From Amphibalanus amphitrite (Eukaryota > Arthropoda > Thecostraca > Balanomorpha > Balanidae): a stretch of 64,000 nucleotides of DNA. Shown in pieces: positions 38,136-55,537 of this stretch. Position numbers and translations under genes: made by a program. Positions within the stretch are counted from its first letter, which is position 1. Every line of letters begins with the position of its first letter. The notes beneath the pieces are model-generated. The model made no database searches. It saw nothing but the letters and a program-made list of their open reading frames with translations, and was not told the DNA's origin. Location of the stretch: NCBI RefSeq assembly GCF_019059575.1, contig NW_024882804.1:124001-188000 (forward strand), given 5' to 3'.

Positions 38136-38928
38136 CCTCCGAAACGCTTGTATAATTTAGTCCTCTGCTGCTACCCTGCTCTGGAGGTCTGACTCTTATG
38201 CCGCGATCTGGAGGTCCGCTGCACCTGCCGCCCTCTGGAGTGTTCAGAGCGCGCTGCCGCCCTCTGGGAGCCGCCGCACGCCGCCCGCTCCGGCCCGAGC
38301 AGCCGCTGCTGGTCGCCTCAGAGAGTGCCCCGGGGCGGCGCGCGTCGGGTGGGCGACGCTGATGTGTGGAGACCGAGAACGCATTGAGGTGAACCGAACG
38401 CGACAGTGGGCAGGTCAGGTGAGATGAATGATCTGATTGACAGGTTTGGAAGTGTGAATCTACTCAGTTGCGCAAATGTCGATCAATTACAATTAAATAC
38501 GTTTGATTATAACAGTATGCAAGCTGTCCGATTTAGGATGTAGAACTCCGACCTTTGTGTGTGACCATGTTCCCTTGCTTTTCACTTGAAAAGAAATTGA
38601 CAGACACTCTGACTTCTTGCTCTGACTTACCTTGAAACATGTGAAGCATGTGATTGACACCATTAGGCATTCTATCCAGATGAACTGTTTTTGTTCTTAT
38701 GCGTTTTGCCTGTAAAGAAAGAAAGAAACTCGAAAGGCGATGGAATGGAATTTTCTCCACTAAACCACTCAGCTAAGATATGCGTAACATGAGGTGTAGA
38801 TAATATACCAATTATAATTCTTAGTAGGTATAAATATGTTGCGAAATTAAATCACCATTGCTCGATGGATACTCTCTCAACAGAACGTGTCAGCTACCCA
38901 GGCTGCCATGCTTTCTCTCCCACTGCAG
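38136..38928. other. Spacer, GC-rich at left, before the signal-peptide exon
   Basis: Bases 38190-38350 are GC-rich with two copies of CTGCCGCCCTCTGG. The rest is AT-rich and ends in a strong acceptor (CTTTCTCTCCCACTGCAG, ending 38928). Confidence 0.45.
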
Positions 38929-39007
38929 GTTCAAACGGTGCTGGAATCGGTCGTGTGGTCGGTCGCTCTTTCAACTGGGTCACCTTTTAGCGAGTGCCAG
39001 TCCCACA

Positions 39008-39083
39008 ATGGCCAGATACCGAGCCTGTCCGCTACTACCGCTGCTGCTGCTGCTGCCCACACTGGCGCTGGCCAACAACCTCG
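39008..39083 (+). CDS. Candidate first coding exon with signal peptide
   Basis: ATG at 39008 opens a textbook secretory signal: M-A-R-Y-R, a run rich in leucine (residues 9-16), then L-A-L-A before N-N-L, with likely cleavage after Ala22. After 25 codons plus one base comes a strong donor, G|GTAAGTA, at 39084. Signal peptides are often encoded by a first exon ending in phase 1, as here. The acceptor ending at 38928 makes 38929-39083 a likely internal exon whose first 79 bases are 5' UTR. If not spliced, the frame would read on to a stop at 39143-39145. The rest of the protein is not recognised in the window, so its identity is unknown. Confidence 0.55.
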
Positions 39084-42000
39084 GTAAGTACTGGCCCTAT
39101 AGCGCCTACTACAGTGTTGACATTATACGTTCAGATTGCGAGTGATTTGTCAGTTGAGGAGTGCATTGCATCTTGAATCAAGTCATACCATACGCCTTGC
39201 GTTTACGTTGCGTTGCGGTTTGCGACGCTTTTGCTGTTACAAATAAAGAAAACTTAGCCCCAAATAAAATGCTCACAAAAGAGGAGGAAATTATTTGAGC
39301 ATTGCAATGTATTGGAGCACAAACGTAGATAAATTGATCGCCTATTCAATCATACTTCCAATAATTGACGTTTGACCGATGGCCCAAACTAGTTCGACTG
39401 TCTTTTGATGTTAGCCTTTCTGACGAACGGCCTGGATTTCAACTTACGATTGGGCCATGTAATCTGACCAGTGTCAGGCATTAGACTTCAAGAATCCTCT
39501 GACCTCCTCGGCACGTTCATGAGGCTGGCCCGATCCCATGTCGGGCTGTTTGCCCTTGGGATTAGCGGGGTGCCGTGCGTGGGCTTAGTGACCGTACCGG
39601 TTCGGTGGTGCCCTTTGCCCTAAGCGGCACGACCAACAGGCGGACAGACGAACAGGTGCGGTTCGCTGGCTATGGATCGCGTGGTCGCGTGATGTCAGAG
39701 CAGTAGCTCGAACTGTAGGGATAAGTGTTCGGGTATTGACTATAAGCTGCTGGGGATGGGAAGATAGGGTAGTCACACCCAGCTGTGTTGACGACAGACC
39801 GGGGTGCAGGTGATGACCCATAGGGATATGGACGCTAAACGAAACGAACTGCCTAACTGCCGAAGATGTGATAGAGGTATACAATTGACATTGACATAAA
39901 CTCACCAGAGATTGAGGTACAAGCAGTGACCTTACTTGCCGGTGCCGGTGATGGGGGCACTTGTAGAAGTGATATCACTCACAGTGCATTGGGAAACTGG
40001 ACGTCGTTCTGCGGGGATTTGGAAACTGGACATCACTCGGAGATCGGACCGAATGCCGAGCGTGTTTTGACGCGCCGTTCGGAATCCGCTCTAATGAAAC
40101 GGCGCTGGAAGGAGAACGAAGTTTTCGAACTGCGCCGGCTTTGTACGGTCGGACTGCTAGGCTGCACTCGATGTGATGTGTCTGATAACAAGGTAAGGTA
40201 GGTACCTATGTATTTGAGAAATGAAGAATGTCTTCATTGCTATAGAGAAGAGAGGATGTTTTTTTTTTATCTCATACCAACAGTTCCTCGAAGAAAAAAT
40301 ATAGGTAATGAATGAGTTACAAATATGAGACTTTTTTAATCACTTTGTACGATGCCGAGGTGTGCAATGCGCATTGTGCATCGTGCATTCTACATTAGTG
40401 ATGCAAGAAGTTTTAACTTCTTGCATCACTTCCAGGAGAAAAAATCCTTATATCTGCACCATAACCTCGTTATGCTCTGCGCGACATAGATTATACATTG
40501 TATGCAGTTGGTGAACTTAAAATAGCTTTCGAGCGATGTAGAAACAGGCTTACACCCGAGAATGCCAGCCAGCGTCGCTGCCGCCTTCTCTTTGATCTGT
40601 TATTTCACAGGAATTCTCTAAAACAGGTCCAGTGTTCTCACATGTCACAAATCCAAACACGGCCGTCTCTGCATACTAGTTTGACACTCTGTTACGGGGA
40701 GGTGTCAATGTCGCCGCCGCCGCGACTCACGACGGCCGGCGGGGGAGGGGACGGCGTGGCCGCGACCAAGGCTATTCGGGGGACGGGCGGCTGCACGCGA
40801 GCGCCACTATTCCCTGGAGCCATCCAGTCAGCGTTTGACGGACGTACTGCAGAGGAGGCGGCGAGCGACACGATGCAAGACAAACAAGCCACGCACGGGC
40901 CGCCGCCGTGAGGCCACGCGCCCCGCCGCGGAGGCTGCCAGTGACGTCCGTGCGTAATTTGGCAGACTGCACGTGCGATATGATGGCGGTGCGTGCAGTA
41001 CCGGGAGAGATTGGCCGTCTGCCGTCACGGGAAAGGGTTATTGGCTGCAAGAAGGCTTGGAGACTTCAAAATACGGTGTGGTTTAGATGCTCTGTGTGAA
41101 TGAAGAGCCTGACACAACTTCAATATGCTTGTGGTGTTTAGGCGTTATTAAAATGGGTGTATTATTACAATGGCGATATGCTTTTTTGTGGAAAATATGG
41201 ATTGAAACTTCGGCAGCTCATTCGTGGCTTTTACTTTGTGATAATATTAGTCTTGCCGTTTTTATTAGAGACATGCTACGAGCTTTTGCAAACCTTTCTT
41301 ATGCATTCTTGTTACCTTCCTACTGCAAAACTCATCATTTTTCCGGTATAGCTCCTATATGTCACATCGTAAAAGTTCTGAAGTAACGACCGAATTCCTC
41401 ACTGAATTTCAAAACCTGGCGTTCTCTTGGAGATAAAACAAACCTCATAGCCCGCTCCGGATTTTACACAAGACACAGAACTGTCTCGTAGTTTTCGGAA
41501 ACGATCGTAAGCTGCATGTAACATCGTAACGTATATTGTGATGCTGCAGGCCGAGCGACACCGGCTCATCGCACACATATCTGGGGATTTTCAGGACCCG
41601 CCAGCTCGGGGGCGTCACATTCGTTGCTACAGCTTTCCGCGTCCTAACTCTCGTCAGAGAAGTCTCGTTAGCAGCAACTTTGTCGGCATAGTGTCCCCAC
41701 GGGGACGTATTAGCAGCAGACTGAAATGACACAGCTTGGGAGTTTGTGGCGCTTATACTCGGGATACAATCCCTACTGCAACCACAGTCATTGTGTTTGT
41801 GCCGGATGGCATTACCTTACATTTCACAGCGATCCCGTATCCAATTGCTGAGGTGGTGTCAGGTGTTGACGGACTTTTACAGTTTTGTTAACATCTGTTT
41901 TTTAATGCTTCTTATGAATCGTTCGATGAATTGGCCATTTTATTTGCACTACCTACCTAACATCAAAGTTTGAATTTGACATGATACTGATCTAGGTGCG

Positions 42001-42476
42001 CACTTAAGGAATGAGATAGCAACGATGACAAAAATTGGCCAGCTGTTATAATATTGCAAAACTGTTATAATAGCTAGGTATGATAAAATGCCTTGTTTCA
42101 ACTCGTCGCTCCTTCTTTCAAGTCAGTCATTGGTATCATCGTTTGTCTATAAATTGCACGAAAGGAATTTTCATTTACAGCTTGCAGTAGGGTTTTTCGG
42201 CTAGTGGCTACCATATATTGCATATTCCATGCATGCTTTTCAACCAGGAATGATTAAAATGCTCTTTGGTCTGCATACTTCATAACAAGCGTTTGAAGAA
42301 AGCGCTTTGACTTAACTCGAGTTTCATATTCAAGGATCTTTAAAACTTTACATTATTTTACGATTTCATTCCACTGGCGGGTTCAAGGGAGCATTTAATT
42401 CTGGTGTAAAACACCCCTCGCGAAATCAATGCAAAGTTGTCTTTCTGGAATACTTTCGAAAGAAAACTCGACATCT
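39084..42476. other. Non-coding stretch, possible intron
   Basis: If the exon at 39008 is real this is its intron. It holds a perfect palindrome at 40397-40430 (16-bp arms AGTGATGCAAGAAGTT around TT) and a GC-rich patch at 40700-40930. No exon continuing in phase 1 was recognised. Confidence 0.45.
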
Positions 42477-44329
42477 TTAACCCGGCAGTTGCTGGGGTAC
42501 CTATTTCGCCACCCACCGTTTGCTGGGGGGGGGGGGGGGGCGTTAAACGCCCCAGCCGATAACTCGAGAACCAATAAGTGCAGCGAAACGCACGAGGCGG
42601 CAAACGAAAGAACGCGACAAGACGCTTCAGATGAGTACTTTAAAGTTGAATTTTGAAGCCAGAGGTCGGGTCAAGGTCAGGTAAAACACCTGAAATCGGG
42701 CTTTCAGTAGCATGAACTTCAGGACTTCTCAATTGGCACCTCTCGTCAGTAACTCTGTCAAAACTGTGAACAATCTATCATATAAGGCCTACAGGAGTGT
42801 GAACTCTATGTAGGGGTCAGTCAAGCATAGGTCAGGGTCAAGGTCAGGTCAACCGGGTAGGCACATATCCCCGAAAATCAAAACTGATATTCGCAGCCTG
42901 TGACGCATGTTTTATGGGCAATTTGGGGCGTAGAACACGATGGTGACATTCATTTTATCATATATGTGCGTGTTTGGCTCAAAAAGTTCAATTTAAGAAA
43001 TGCATGTATCATGGTCGTGAAGTAGTAGGGTGAATAGGTCAAAAACGCCCCCCTTAAGCGCGAAACCTTCTGACACTCAACCCAACACAGATTACTTAAA
43101 CCTTTGGGCACCATCATGTAGCTCATTCTTTTTACTACGCTTTGAGACCAAGAAAAGACACCTGTGTGTGGTATTTAACCCCCCCAAAAGGTTTTCGCAT
43201 ACCCTTACAAAAGGGCGTTTTGCCCCATACCCTGGGTAATACGCCCACACCCATGTGCAAAGCGCCCCCACCCCATCCATCAACAGAAAATGATGAACAT
43301 GGCAGAACTTGACGTCATTCTGACGTCATTTGTGGTCAACCTATCATAGCCTTTGGAATAAAATTTTGTTGCAATGTGTAAAATCGATGCCCGGAGGAGT
43401 CCTGAAAGTTTGGTGACGATATCTGCAGTCGTTTAGGATATATCAGCTAAAAAGGACAGGGAGAGGCCTTTTCGGCTCCGACCTACAGGGCGCTACCCTG
43501 CACTCTCACCACCGTGCAAAACGCCCCCTTTCAGAAAACTGGGGGCGTCTTGCCCCATGCATCGAGTAGGCGTCTTGCCCCATCCACTCCATTTCCGGTC
43601 AACAAAATATTGACAAAAAACGCGCCACTAACGCCGCAGCATAATACGTTCAACAGAATGACAATAAAACGCAGTTTTGAGTGATGTGCACAATAGCAAG
43701 TTTTGTGATATAAAGAGGGCATCAATATGTTAGGAATCTTCTGTAAAAACAACAAAAACAACACCCAAAACCAACATCAGCACCTACCCACGCTGCTCCT
43801 CAAGACGCAGAACCGGAAATAGAGACCTACGTAAACAAGCAGCTGACTGTTCTGAAAGACAGGATAAAACACCTATCCGTCGATAAGAAATACGATTTTT
43901 TTAGGGGAGGCGTTTAACCCAGGGGTGCGTCTTCCCCACAGTTACCCTAACGAGAAATTGCCAAGATTCAGTTCAAGATTTTGGAAAATGCGGAACGATA
44001 ATCCATAATCGAAGACAGCCATTTGATTGTTCATGGTATTGGCAGTCTAATGGCGCTTACAGCAGGTCTGTATGTCTATTCTGTGACTTTATATGATTTT
44101 TTGAACATATGCCGTTTTTGGTCGAAAACTCAGAAATCATGACGTCACTAAAACCTCGATATCTCAAAAAATTTCCGACCAATTTTTTAAAACTTTGTCA
44201 CAATAAACTTCAATCAATTCCCTACAGGTACCCAAAATTTGGCGCGCCTGCGGAGCGCCGTTTTTGTGCTATGGCCCGGCGAAAAAGTGGGGGTGTTTAA
44301 CGCCCCCCCCCCAGCAACTCGCGGGTTAA
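42477..44329. mobile_element. Non-autonomous TTAA-flanked (piggyBac-like) element, 1845 bp
   Basis: The element spans 42481-44325 with TTAA at 42477-42480 and 44326-44329. Terminal repeats are CCCGGCAGTTGCTGGGG on the left and CCCGCGAGTTGCTGGGG read inward from the right. TTAA targets with ends starting CCC fit piggyBac. The interior has no transposase frame; it carries recurring motifs of the type GGGCGTTTTGCCCCAT (43213-43228, 43543-43558, 43568-43583) and several AACGCCCC variants. A long G run lies at about 42524-42540. Confidence 0.85.
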
Positions 44330-44944
44330 GATAAAAATTTTGTTTTTACTTTTTAATATGCAGAGCAGCAGCATACATAATCAAAATTCGACAAGTTTTT
44401 AGAATTCAGAGAAACTTTTTCGGGGGCATGCCCATCGGCCATCGTGCAGCGTCCGAGAACACCTTTCTGAATCCGCCTATGTTTCCCTCAACTTGTCCAA
44501 TAAATGTTTCGCCATTTTATTGAGTGCATTCTTTAGGTATAGCGATCTGTTGAAAGAATGGAGGACTGACATAGCTGCATGTTTGCACCATACTCACATG
44601 ACGCGTCCGGGTCAGGGTTTCCACACCGATCCCAAGATCTAGTGGCTGGCGTCATTCATTGCTGATTCACCACATGCGCTAGCTATTGAGTGATATATCG
44701 ACAGAGCCGTTAGAGGAAAAACGCCAATATTTGCCGCGCCATAGACCATTAGTCGGGCGTGCTCTGGTCGGGCGACTAATGGGATGGATTCCGGTCATCT
44801 CCCATACGACCCGGCCACCGCGCCGACCATGCATCATTGGAACTGCTGGTATGGGCGACCCTCAGGGCTCGGACGCGGTGGCACTCGCACCATGACACCC
44901 TGGTGGGCGTGGGAGCATTGTGGTTGGGAGAGAGGCGTTGGTGG

Positions 44945-44948
<4 letters not shown>
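44330..44948. other. Non-coding spacer
   Basis: AT-rich, then moderately GC-rich near 44740-44900; no gene or repeat recognised. Confidence 0.4.

Positions 44949-45032
<84 letters not shown>
44949..45032. repeat. (GA)n microsatellite, about 84 bp
   Basis: An AG dinucleotide array with one extra G, followed closely by a short G run at 45037-45048. Open frames across it are artefacts. Confidence 0.97.
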
Positions 45033-45049
45033 TAGAGGGGGGGGGGGGT

Positions 45050-48534
<3,485 letters not shown>

Positions 48535-48821
48535 TAATAAAAATAGCCGTTTTGGGATCTAGCTGATCTGGCGGTATCACGGGTCTGCGCCGGCTGCATT
48601 TTTCGGCCGCCGGTCCGTCTCTCCGGGAAGTGCACCTGGCGACTGTCTTTAGCGCCCTCCGCGCCATCCATCCGCCCATCAAGTCACGGTTAACGGCTTG
48701 CCAATGAGCGTCTCTGGCGCGCCGGGCTGGCCGCAGCCTGCAGCTCGCCTGGCGCCGGCCGGCCGACGACGGATCGGACTGGTGAGGAGGTCTTCATCGC
48801 CCGTTTACCAAACTGACGCTG

Positions 48822-49147
48822 ACGGGGTCACTGCCGAGCGGCCGCCGCGCTGAGGACGGGGGAGGTCACTCCCGAACGGTCACTGACGAGTCACTGCCGA
48901 GCGGCCGCTGACGGGTCACTGCCGAGCGGCCGCTGACGGGGTCACTGCCGCTGCCGTTCCCGCTGGTTCCGTCACTGTCACTGCCGAGTATTTAGCGGTC
49001 ACTGACGGGGTCACTGCCGAGCGGTCGCTGCAGTCCCGCTGGGGTCACTGCCGCTTCTGTTCACTGTCACAGCCGCTGCCGTTCCCACTGATTGTCACCG
49101 TCTCTGTCGATTATTTAGCGGTCGCTGACGGGGTCACTACCGAGCGG
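48822..49147. repeat. Degenerate minisatellite, GGGTCACTGCCGAGCGGCCGC core
   Basis: Units such as GACGGGGTCACTGCC and GAGCGGCCGCTGAC alternate irregularly with a period of about 20-30 bp. It is GC-rich and carries several NotI-like GCGGCCGC octamers. Confidence 0.75.
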
Positions 49148-52100
49148 CCGCCAAGCATCGATTCGACTATCGCTACTGATCTCTTTGGCGCCGCCGGATT
49201 CACTTAGCGCTGCTGATTCCACTCAGGCACTTCTCATTGAAACTGTCGTTCTGTCTATACAGTGCTACCTGTGCTTGACTACTACCGCCAGCAGTGTCCA
49301 TGCACGATCGTTTGACGCTTGCCTTGCTAATTAATTCCAGCTGAATCCAAATAACACTACAGATCTGTCGGCATCGCCCAAGAAGGTCACCGGGACTCGA
49401 GGCGGGTCGATGCCACAGCTTCGGCCATCGGTCTGGCCTAGAATGGTCCGTCGGGTCGGTGGCTGGCTCAACCGGAAGATGATGAAGCGCCCCCGGCTAT
49501 GTGATCGTTCTGTCCGATCTTCCTTCTGACGCTCTTCCTCCCTCTCCATTTTGTCGCTGCGTTCTCCCATCCTCTGTTTTGTCACTCTGCGACTCTCTGA
49601 CTCTGCCTATCCAGTGGCCATAGTGGCAATTCAGCCGTAGCAATAACGATAATTCTGGGACGATAATAGTCGGACGCCGAAAACGATGATCCTCAGCCCA
49701 TCTCGGCGAATAAATGACGTTTTTACGACCCGCTTTCAGGTCCAAATGTCAGATGCATGCATAATATTTCACTAACGTTTAGTGCCTTTGCGTGATTAGT
49801 TTCTAGCCTAAATCGGCTCAATTTCATATCTAAAATGGCTCGAAAATCAGACTATTGCTTTATAGCAGCCTGTTGAATTATGCATATATTACCATGGGTT
49901 CATAGCGATCTCTTGGCCCTGTCAAATTAATTTTAAATAAAACCCTCCTTGGGCAACCATATCAAAATGCTTGGCATATTTTGATACGCTTGAACTTCTC
50001 GTAGTTCGCCATGTCACGAATGTGCTCCTTGGCCAGCTTACAAACATTAGTTATATTTATAGCTGTTCTTTATCTTCTTCCCGACGCACCATTGCGATGA
50101 ATTATTTTTGCGGATTAGTGCAGCCCATCGGTAGTGGCAGGCGGTAGCCAAATATTTAGGTGCATACTCCTACACATCATATGCGGAAATCACACATACT
50201 TGACTGTCAAAATTGTCCCTAGTTTCGATTTGTTTGGTGTGGAGACGCTCAGTGTCATTGTTTTGATAGCGACATCTCTGTTTTATTTTCCGTTTATGGC
50301 TCCGGTTTATAAGCGTCATCATCCACCCGGTTTGTCCGAACAACGCCATCTGGCGTGTAGGAACGCTGTGAGCGTCATGAGGATTTAATATCTGCAATTT
50401 AAGAATAGGTCGTTTATCACGCTATTTCCTTTATTGAACGTTCAGACAGAACAAACGTTCACTAAACATCGCTTTAGCAGCTTGAGTAGCAAATGTTTTT
50501 TTTAACGTTGGAGGTGATGATAGCCTGACCCATGCATATGATATGGCCTTAATATGATCAATGAAATATCCAAATGTTTTCATCATCACTCGTTTATTGC
50601 TACATGTGATGATCTAGGTACGCATACTTTGTGCCTTTGATGCACGGTTAACAAGGAAGATTGGACTCTGCGGCGGAATTCCTTCAAAACCTCTTTTATA
50701 AGAACTCCCCCGTGAGACTAATATGCGGAAAGGAAGATTTTCCGGTGACTTGCGGCGGACAATCGTCTAGATAAAGTCTTCCACACTGCCATTGTTGACC
50801 ACAGGCCACATGGCGGTGAGATCTATGGCTGGTTGCGTCGATGGTTTCTCACCACATAGCTCACCGATCTCACCATTCTTCACCACGGGCCGCGCCCGGG
50901 ACATCAAAGAAACGACATCGGTCGCTGTTCCCTCCCCTACCCGACCACCGAGCCGAGTCGGCCGATCCATGTCCGACCAGCGCTCTGAATGCCGGACAGA
51001 AGACGGCTGATGGTCGGCACGACGACCGAGCGTCCATCATCGTCCTTTCCTTCTCTCTCTTCTCTCTGCGACGGTTCTCTCTCTTCTCTCTGCCGGTCCA
51101 TTATGTGAGATACGTGCCAGCACTGTCGTAGTGATGCGGCGGCAGCCCGGCGCATACAGCCACAGCATTATACATCGCGACAGCCGCCACTGACCATGCA
51201 AGAGATATGGGAGGACGCCAACAAATAATGACCGAATCGAGAGCTCTCTAAGGACGTCGCCAGAGACTGCTCCGGTCGCCTCGTGATCCGGCATTGAATG
51301 AGGTGTTTTCGGCTCAGCTCAGGCACCTTTGAACTACCGGCCTCCGTCGGTCTTTGACTCAAATGTAATGCTTCGTGAGAAATGAAAGGGCCGTAGGCTC
51401 GTACCAGTGAGCAGAATTGATGTAGGATTCTGGGAGATGGAGCAAGGCGCCACTGGATACAAGCTGAGCTCAGCACTGATGATATGTGCACGATGGGATC
51501 AATGAATACTCGGTCGAGCCGGTAATTGGATGGACTGACGGACGGGGCTGGACCTGATGGCTAGGTGTTGACTGTAAACGGTAGTGGACAGACGCGGACT
51601 GCTTCTGACAGCTGTACTGTATCGTGAAGGAACGACGCCGTATCGCGTTGTTCATGAGAAGCGGACCCTCTTGGTTAGTGGGCAGAGCCTCCGTCCCGTC
51701 GTTTGGGATTTTCTGAAGTCTTAGTCTCCGACAATCTCGCTCACGGTCTCTGTGGACAGTTTCACTCCGCCTGAGTAATATTCTTCCTCAAATCTCCCGA
51801 TTTCCGATACATTCAGGTGCGAGTAGGAGCTCCACCTCCACCGGTGACCGTCCCTGGAGGCAGTCAGAGGAGACGGGGCGATACGGGCCGGCCGGCCGTC
51901 CCCGCTCTAGGTCGATAGGGGAGCGATTGACGACTGAGCCCGCTCTGAAATAGACGGTCCGACTGCCGCCGACCGGCGGGACCAGAGTTATGTGGGCCGG
52001 CGCGGACCGACGCTGGCGACGGCGTTTTACCATGACATAATGCCCAGCGACGGAGCGTGAAATGATCCTCTCCGATCCGGTGCGCAATGATGTCGCGACG

Positions 52101-53590
52101 CGTCTTTCCGCGCAGAGTGCTGCGGCGCGATCCCTGGCTGCGTCATGCGCTGACGTATGTACGTGATTACTCATTACTACGCCGAGCCTCTCTGGAGTGA
52201 GCACAGTGCGGCCAGCGATGGCGTTTTCCGTCACGCGGTTATCGGCTCATCACTGGTCTACTTGGGGATGACATGATGGGCCTTGAGATAAGTGGCCAGT
52301 TATGTGATACCATTTCGGTATCACCATGCGAGTGACATCCACTCTTAAGGTGAAGAAGATGTGAGGTTTTGGAAATATGAACGGTATTGCAAACAAAGCG
52401 AAGATTAGACAACAGACGGGCAGAGTGGCAGACATTTATATGTACCTGTTTATTAGGAACAGATTGGAAGTAGAGGAAAAAGAGGCCTCTTAACTAGATT
52501 CATTTTAGGATACTCGTAATAGTTCCACGTCAGAATGATGTTTGATAAGCTGTCAACATGAACTGCTGTCAAAGCACGTTGACAGTGCCAAGGGAAAATG
52601 CGGACATGAAAACAAGAAGCGTTTACAAAAAAAAAAAAAAACGCATCGAAGGCGGAAAGCGACCCTGGAATTTAGAGTGCAGAGTGTAGAATGTTGAATT
52701 CTGCCAAGTTGCCAGAATTTCTCCCGAAAGGTTCGGATTCTTTTGTCGAATTCTGAGCTCCTTCCGTATGCAAAACTGGCCACGCTAATCGATAGTTCGG
52801 AGATGGAGCTCCGTGAACCGTGCCGTTTTCGCCAGCCGGCCCGTCACACACCTCAGTGATACGTGGTCCGGAGCGGGCTCCGGGTACGACCGCCGCACTC
52901 TATATTCAAAGCTTTGGATATTAGGCAGCGCTGCGCATCCGGTACGTCTCGACCCGGCCGACTGTCCGTCTGTCCTAATACCAAGCGACACGCTGCAGCG
53001 CGTTGGGTGTCATGCTAGATTAGTGAAGTTTGTGCGAAATGTAAAGCTGACAGGTTTAATACATGCATAGCAAAGTAGGTATCGCTTGAAATGTTCCTAT
53101 TGAAAGACCTATTTTTCCAAAACGCCTATTAATTTTTGTTGGGTACTTATGCCTAAGAAATACACCTTTTCGTCGGTTCGAGGAGTTCTGGCTGACATAT
53201 CAAACAGCGGCTCAGAAACAACCGACAACGACTTGTTTTACGCATGACTGGTGCAAAGCTAACGGCCCAAAAGTGCTCCGAGACAGCTCTGACTGCTTCT
53301 GTATGAGTAGCGCCTGTAGCGGCCGCGGAACGCAGACCTCCCTGACATTGTATTTAGAAAACTTGACTGGTTATCGATGACCGATCTCCGTCCTGCTAGA
53401 AAACGGGAAATGAATGAGGAGGTTGACCCAGGGCCAGGCGATTCATAAAACAGTAGCAATGCCTGTCGCTTTCAGCGTAGCTATATGCATCTGTACATAT
53501 TTTTATACAGGACCCTCAAGTTCGTATCCTGAATCTGGCATATCAGCGCTCAGCCGCTGAACGTTGAGCTGAACGGCAATGATGCTCTGC
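49148..53590. other. Non-coding spacer
   Basis: Mixed AT-rich sequence. GC-rich patches lie at 50900-51000 and 51830-52150. Open frames on either strand show no recognisable domain. Confidence 0.4.
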
Positions 53591-53900
53591 GGCATCATTG
53601 CCAACCTGAGTTTCCGTCCCCGGCCGCTGTGGGAGGGTGGCGCTGCCGTCTCCCGCGGTGGCTGAGCGCCTCCCTCGCGTCCGCCGACCCCTCGGCTAGC
53701 TCCGCTCCCCGTCTGAGAGGGCGTCCCCGGGTCGCGTCGTCACCTCCGCGGCGGGGCGGGACGCACGCGTCGACAGCTCCGACAGATGGTCGGCGGTCAG
53801 CGGCGAGCGCGTCGGTCACCGACCGATCGGTCAGGCGACCACCTCGGCGACCGAGCGACCGGGCGGGGGCGGCGACGGTCGACACGTCCATCACCTGATG
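53591..53900. other. CpG-rich island
   Basis: A short GC- and CpG-rich block with open frames on both strands (Arg/Ser/Ala-rich), likely composition artefacts. It could be a promoter or untranslated exon. Confidence 0.35.
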
Positions 53901-55250
53901 AATCGCACCAGCCGGGCATAGCTGACAGTGGTGTTGGTGTTTCTAAGGCTGCGGGAATGTTGGAATATTGGTAGATACGCGCAAAGCGCGGCTACCATCG
54001 CGCCGTTGAATCTCAGTTGGGCTTCAGTCTTGTGCTGAGAAACAATCATCTGTGTGCCATTATCTACGGCAATTTAAGAGAAATGTCGTAAAAAACATTG
54101 CCGGACCGTTGTAGAGTATGCACACAGCGAGACCTTAAGCAGAGTTACTATAGCTCACCGATGTCAGAGGACTACCGGTCTCATATACCGATCACAGTCG
54201 ACCAGTACGTACCGTGTGACCGAGGAGGTAATTAGGACCGGAGGTGAGGAAGAGGGGGTTCGGCTGTGTCTAATGGGGGATTAGCACCGGAAGGGGAGCC
54301 ACATCCGACTGGTTGGATAATCCGACGGTGTCGGAGGGCATGGCGAGATGTTGGGCTTGTCCTAGGTATAGCTAAATATAGGGAAACAGCAATGAGGAAA
54401 AGTGAGTATTTGCAGCCGAGAACCATGGCTGACTTGAACCGTTACCATTCGCGGAGATATAAATATTTCGTCATTAGTTAAATATAAATATAAGCTCATA
54501 TAAATCATAATTTCGATATCAATCTTTTTGAAATGTTTCTTCTTTTTTTTTGCAAAATTTTGAAGCTCGGAAACGTCAATGCGAGTTTCATTCACGAAGA
54601 AGATGCAAATTAATGCGTATCGTAATATGTTGTGCCTACAAATAACAATTGCCAGCACAAACACATTTTACAGGTCAAAGGATCGAAACAACAATAGATT
54701 TATTGCTGTCTCTGTTGTTTGTGTTGGACGGGTGGCGGTGTGCCCCAGTGAAGGGTCAGGTCAACAAACAGAACAGGGGGCGCCTGTATGTGTTCCGTGG
54801 CATGTCAGAGCCGCTGACAGCATGGCGGCCGTTGACCTGCGGTTCACCTCGGGCCACGCTCTCTGCATAAGCCTTCTAATAAAAATTCTTGGGTAATTTT
54901 GCCTGAAGGGCAGATAGCTGCGCTTTTGGCATGAACAGGAATGTGACGGCTTGGTATAACGAGCTAGCATCGCTATAATTTAATTTTGAATCGCCCAGTT
55001 AGAAAACTTCAGTGCTCATCGCACCCATGAAGCAACAAGAAACCACCTTGTTTGTTTCTTAGAAACATGATCATCAATCAGTTTTCGTTGCCAACGAGAA
55101 GAAACACCACCGCCTCCTATTAAAACATTAGTGTTACTGCACCGGAAATTTACCTCACCGCTGCCACCCTTGCTTCATTTCCGGGGGCAATAGCGCAAAT
55201 CACGTAGATTACTTTCAAGCGGCCAACAAAGCTGCTAAGCCCGCTCTTTT
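53901..55250. other. Non-coding spacer
   Basis: AT-rich; no gene or structured repeat recognised. Confidence 0.4.
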
Positions 55251-55537
55251 CAACAATCTCCCTTGCTGCCGGTTCTCCGGTGTCGGTTGTGGGAGTGAGC
55301 ACCGCGCGGGGAGGGAGGGGAGGAACACGGTGCGTGGAGCGGCGTCCCCCGCCTCCTCCCCCTCGCCAATCTCACGGCAGATTTCCTCTGGCGAGGCCGG
55401 TCCTGGCGACGGGGCCCGCCGTCGGTCACAGTCCATCAGCCGCGGCGTCACCGGCAGCCGACCGACAGAGCCGGCCCTGGGCGTCATCCGACACCGGGCC
55501 GTCAGCCGCCGCGCGGCGCCGCGCCGCCACCGGCTCC
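55251..55537. other. CpG-rich island
   Basis: GC-rich block leading into the 40-bp repeat; open frames in several phases are read as composition effects. Confidence 0.35.

Noticed and set aside
38215-38270. CTCF-like sites (CTGCCGCCCTCTGG, two copies)
   Set aside because: The match to the CTCF consensus is partial with key positions missing; too weak to call.
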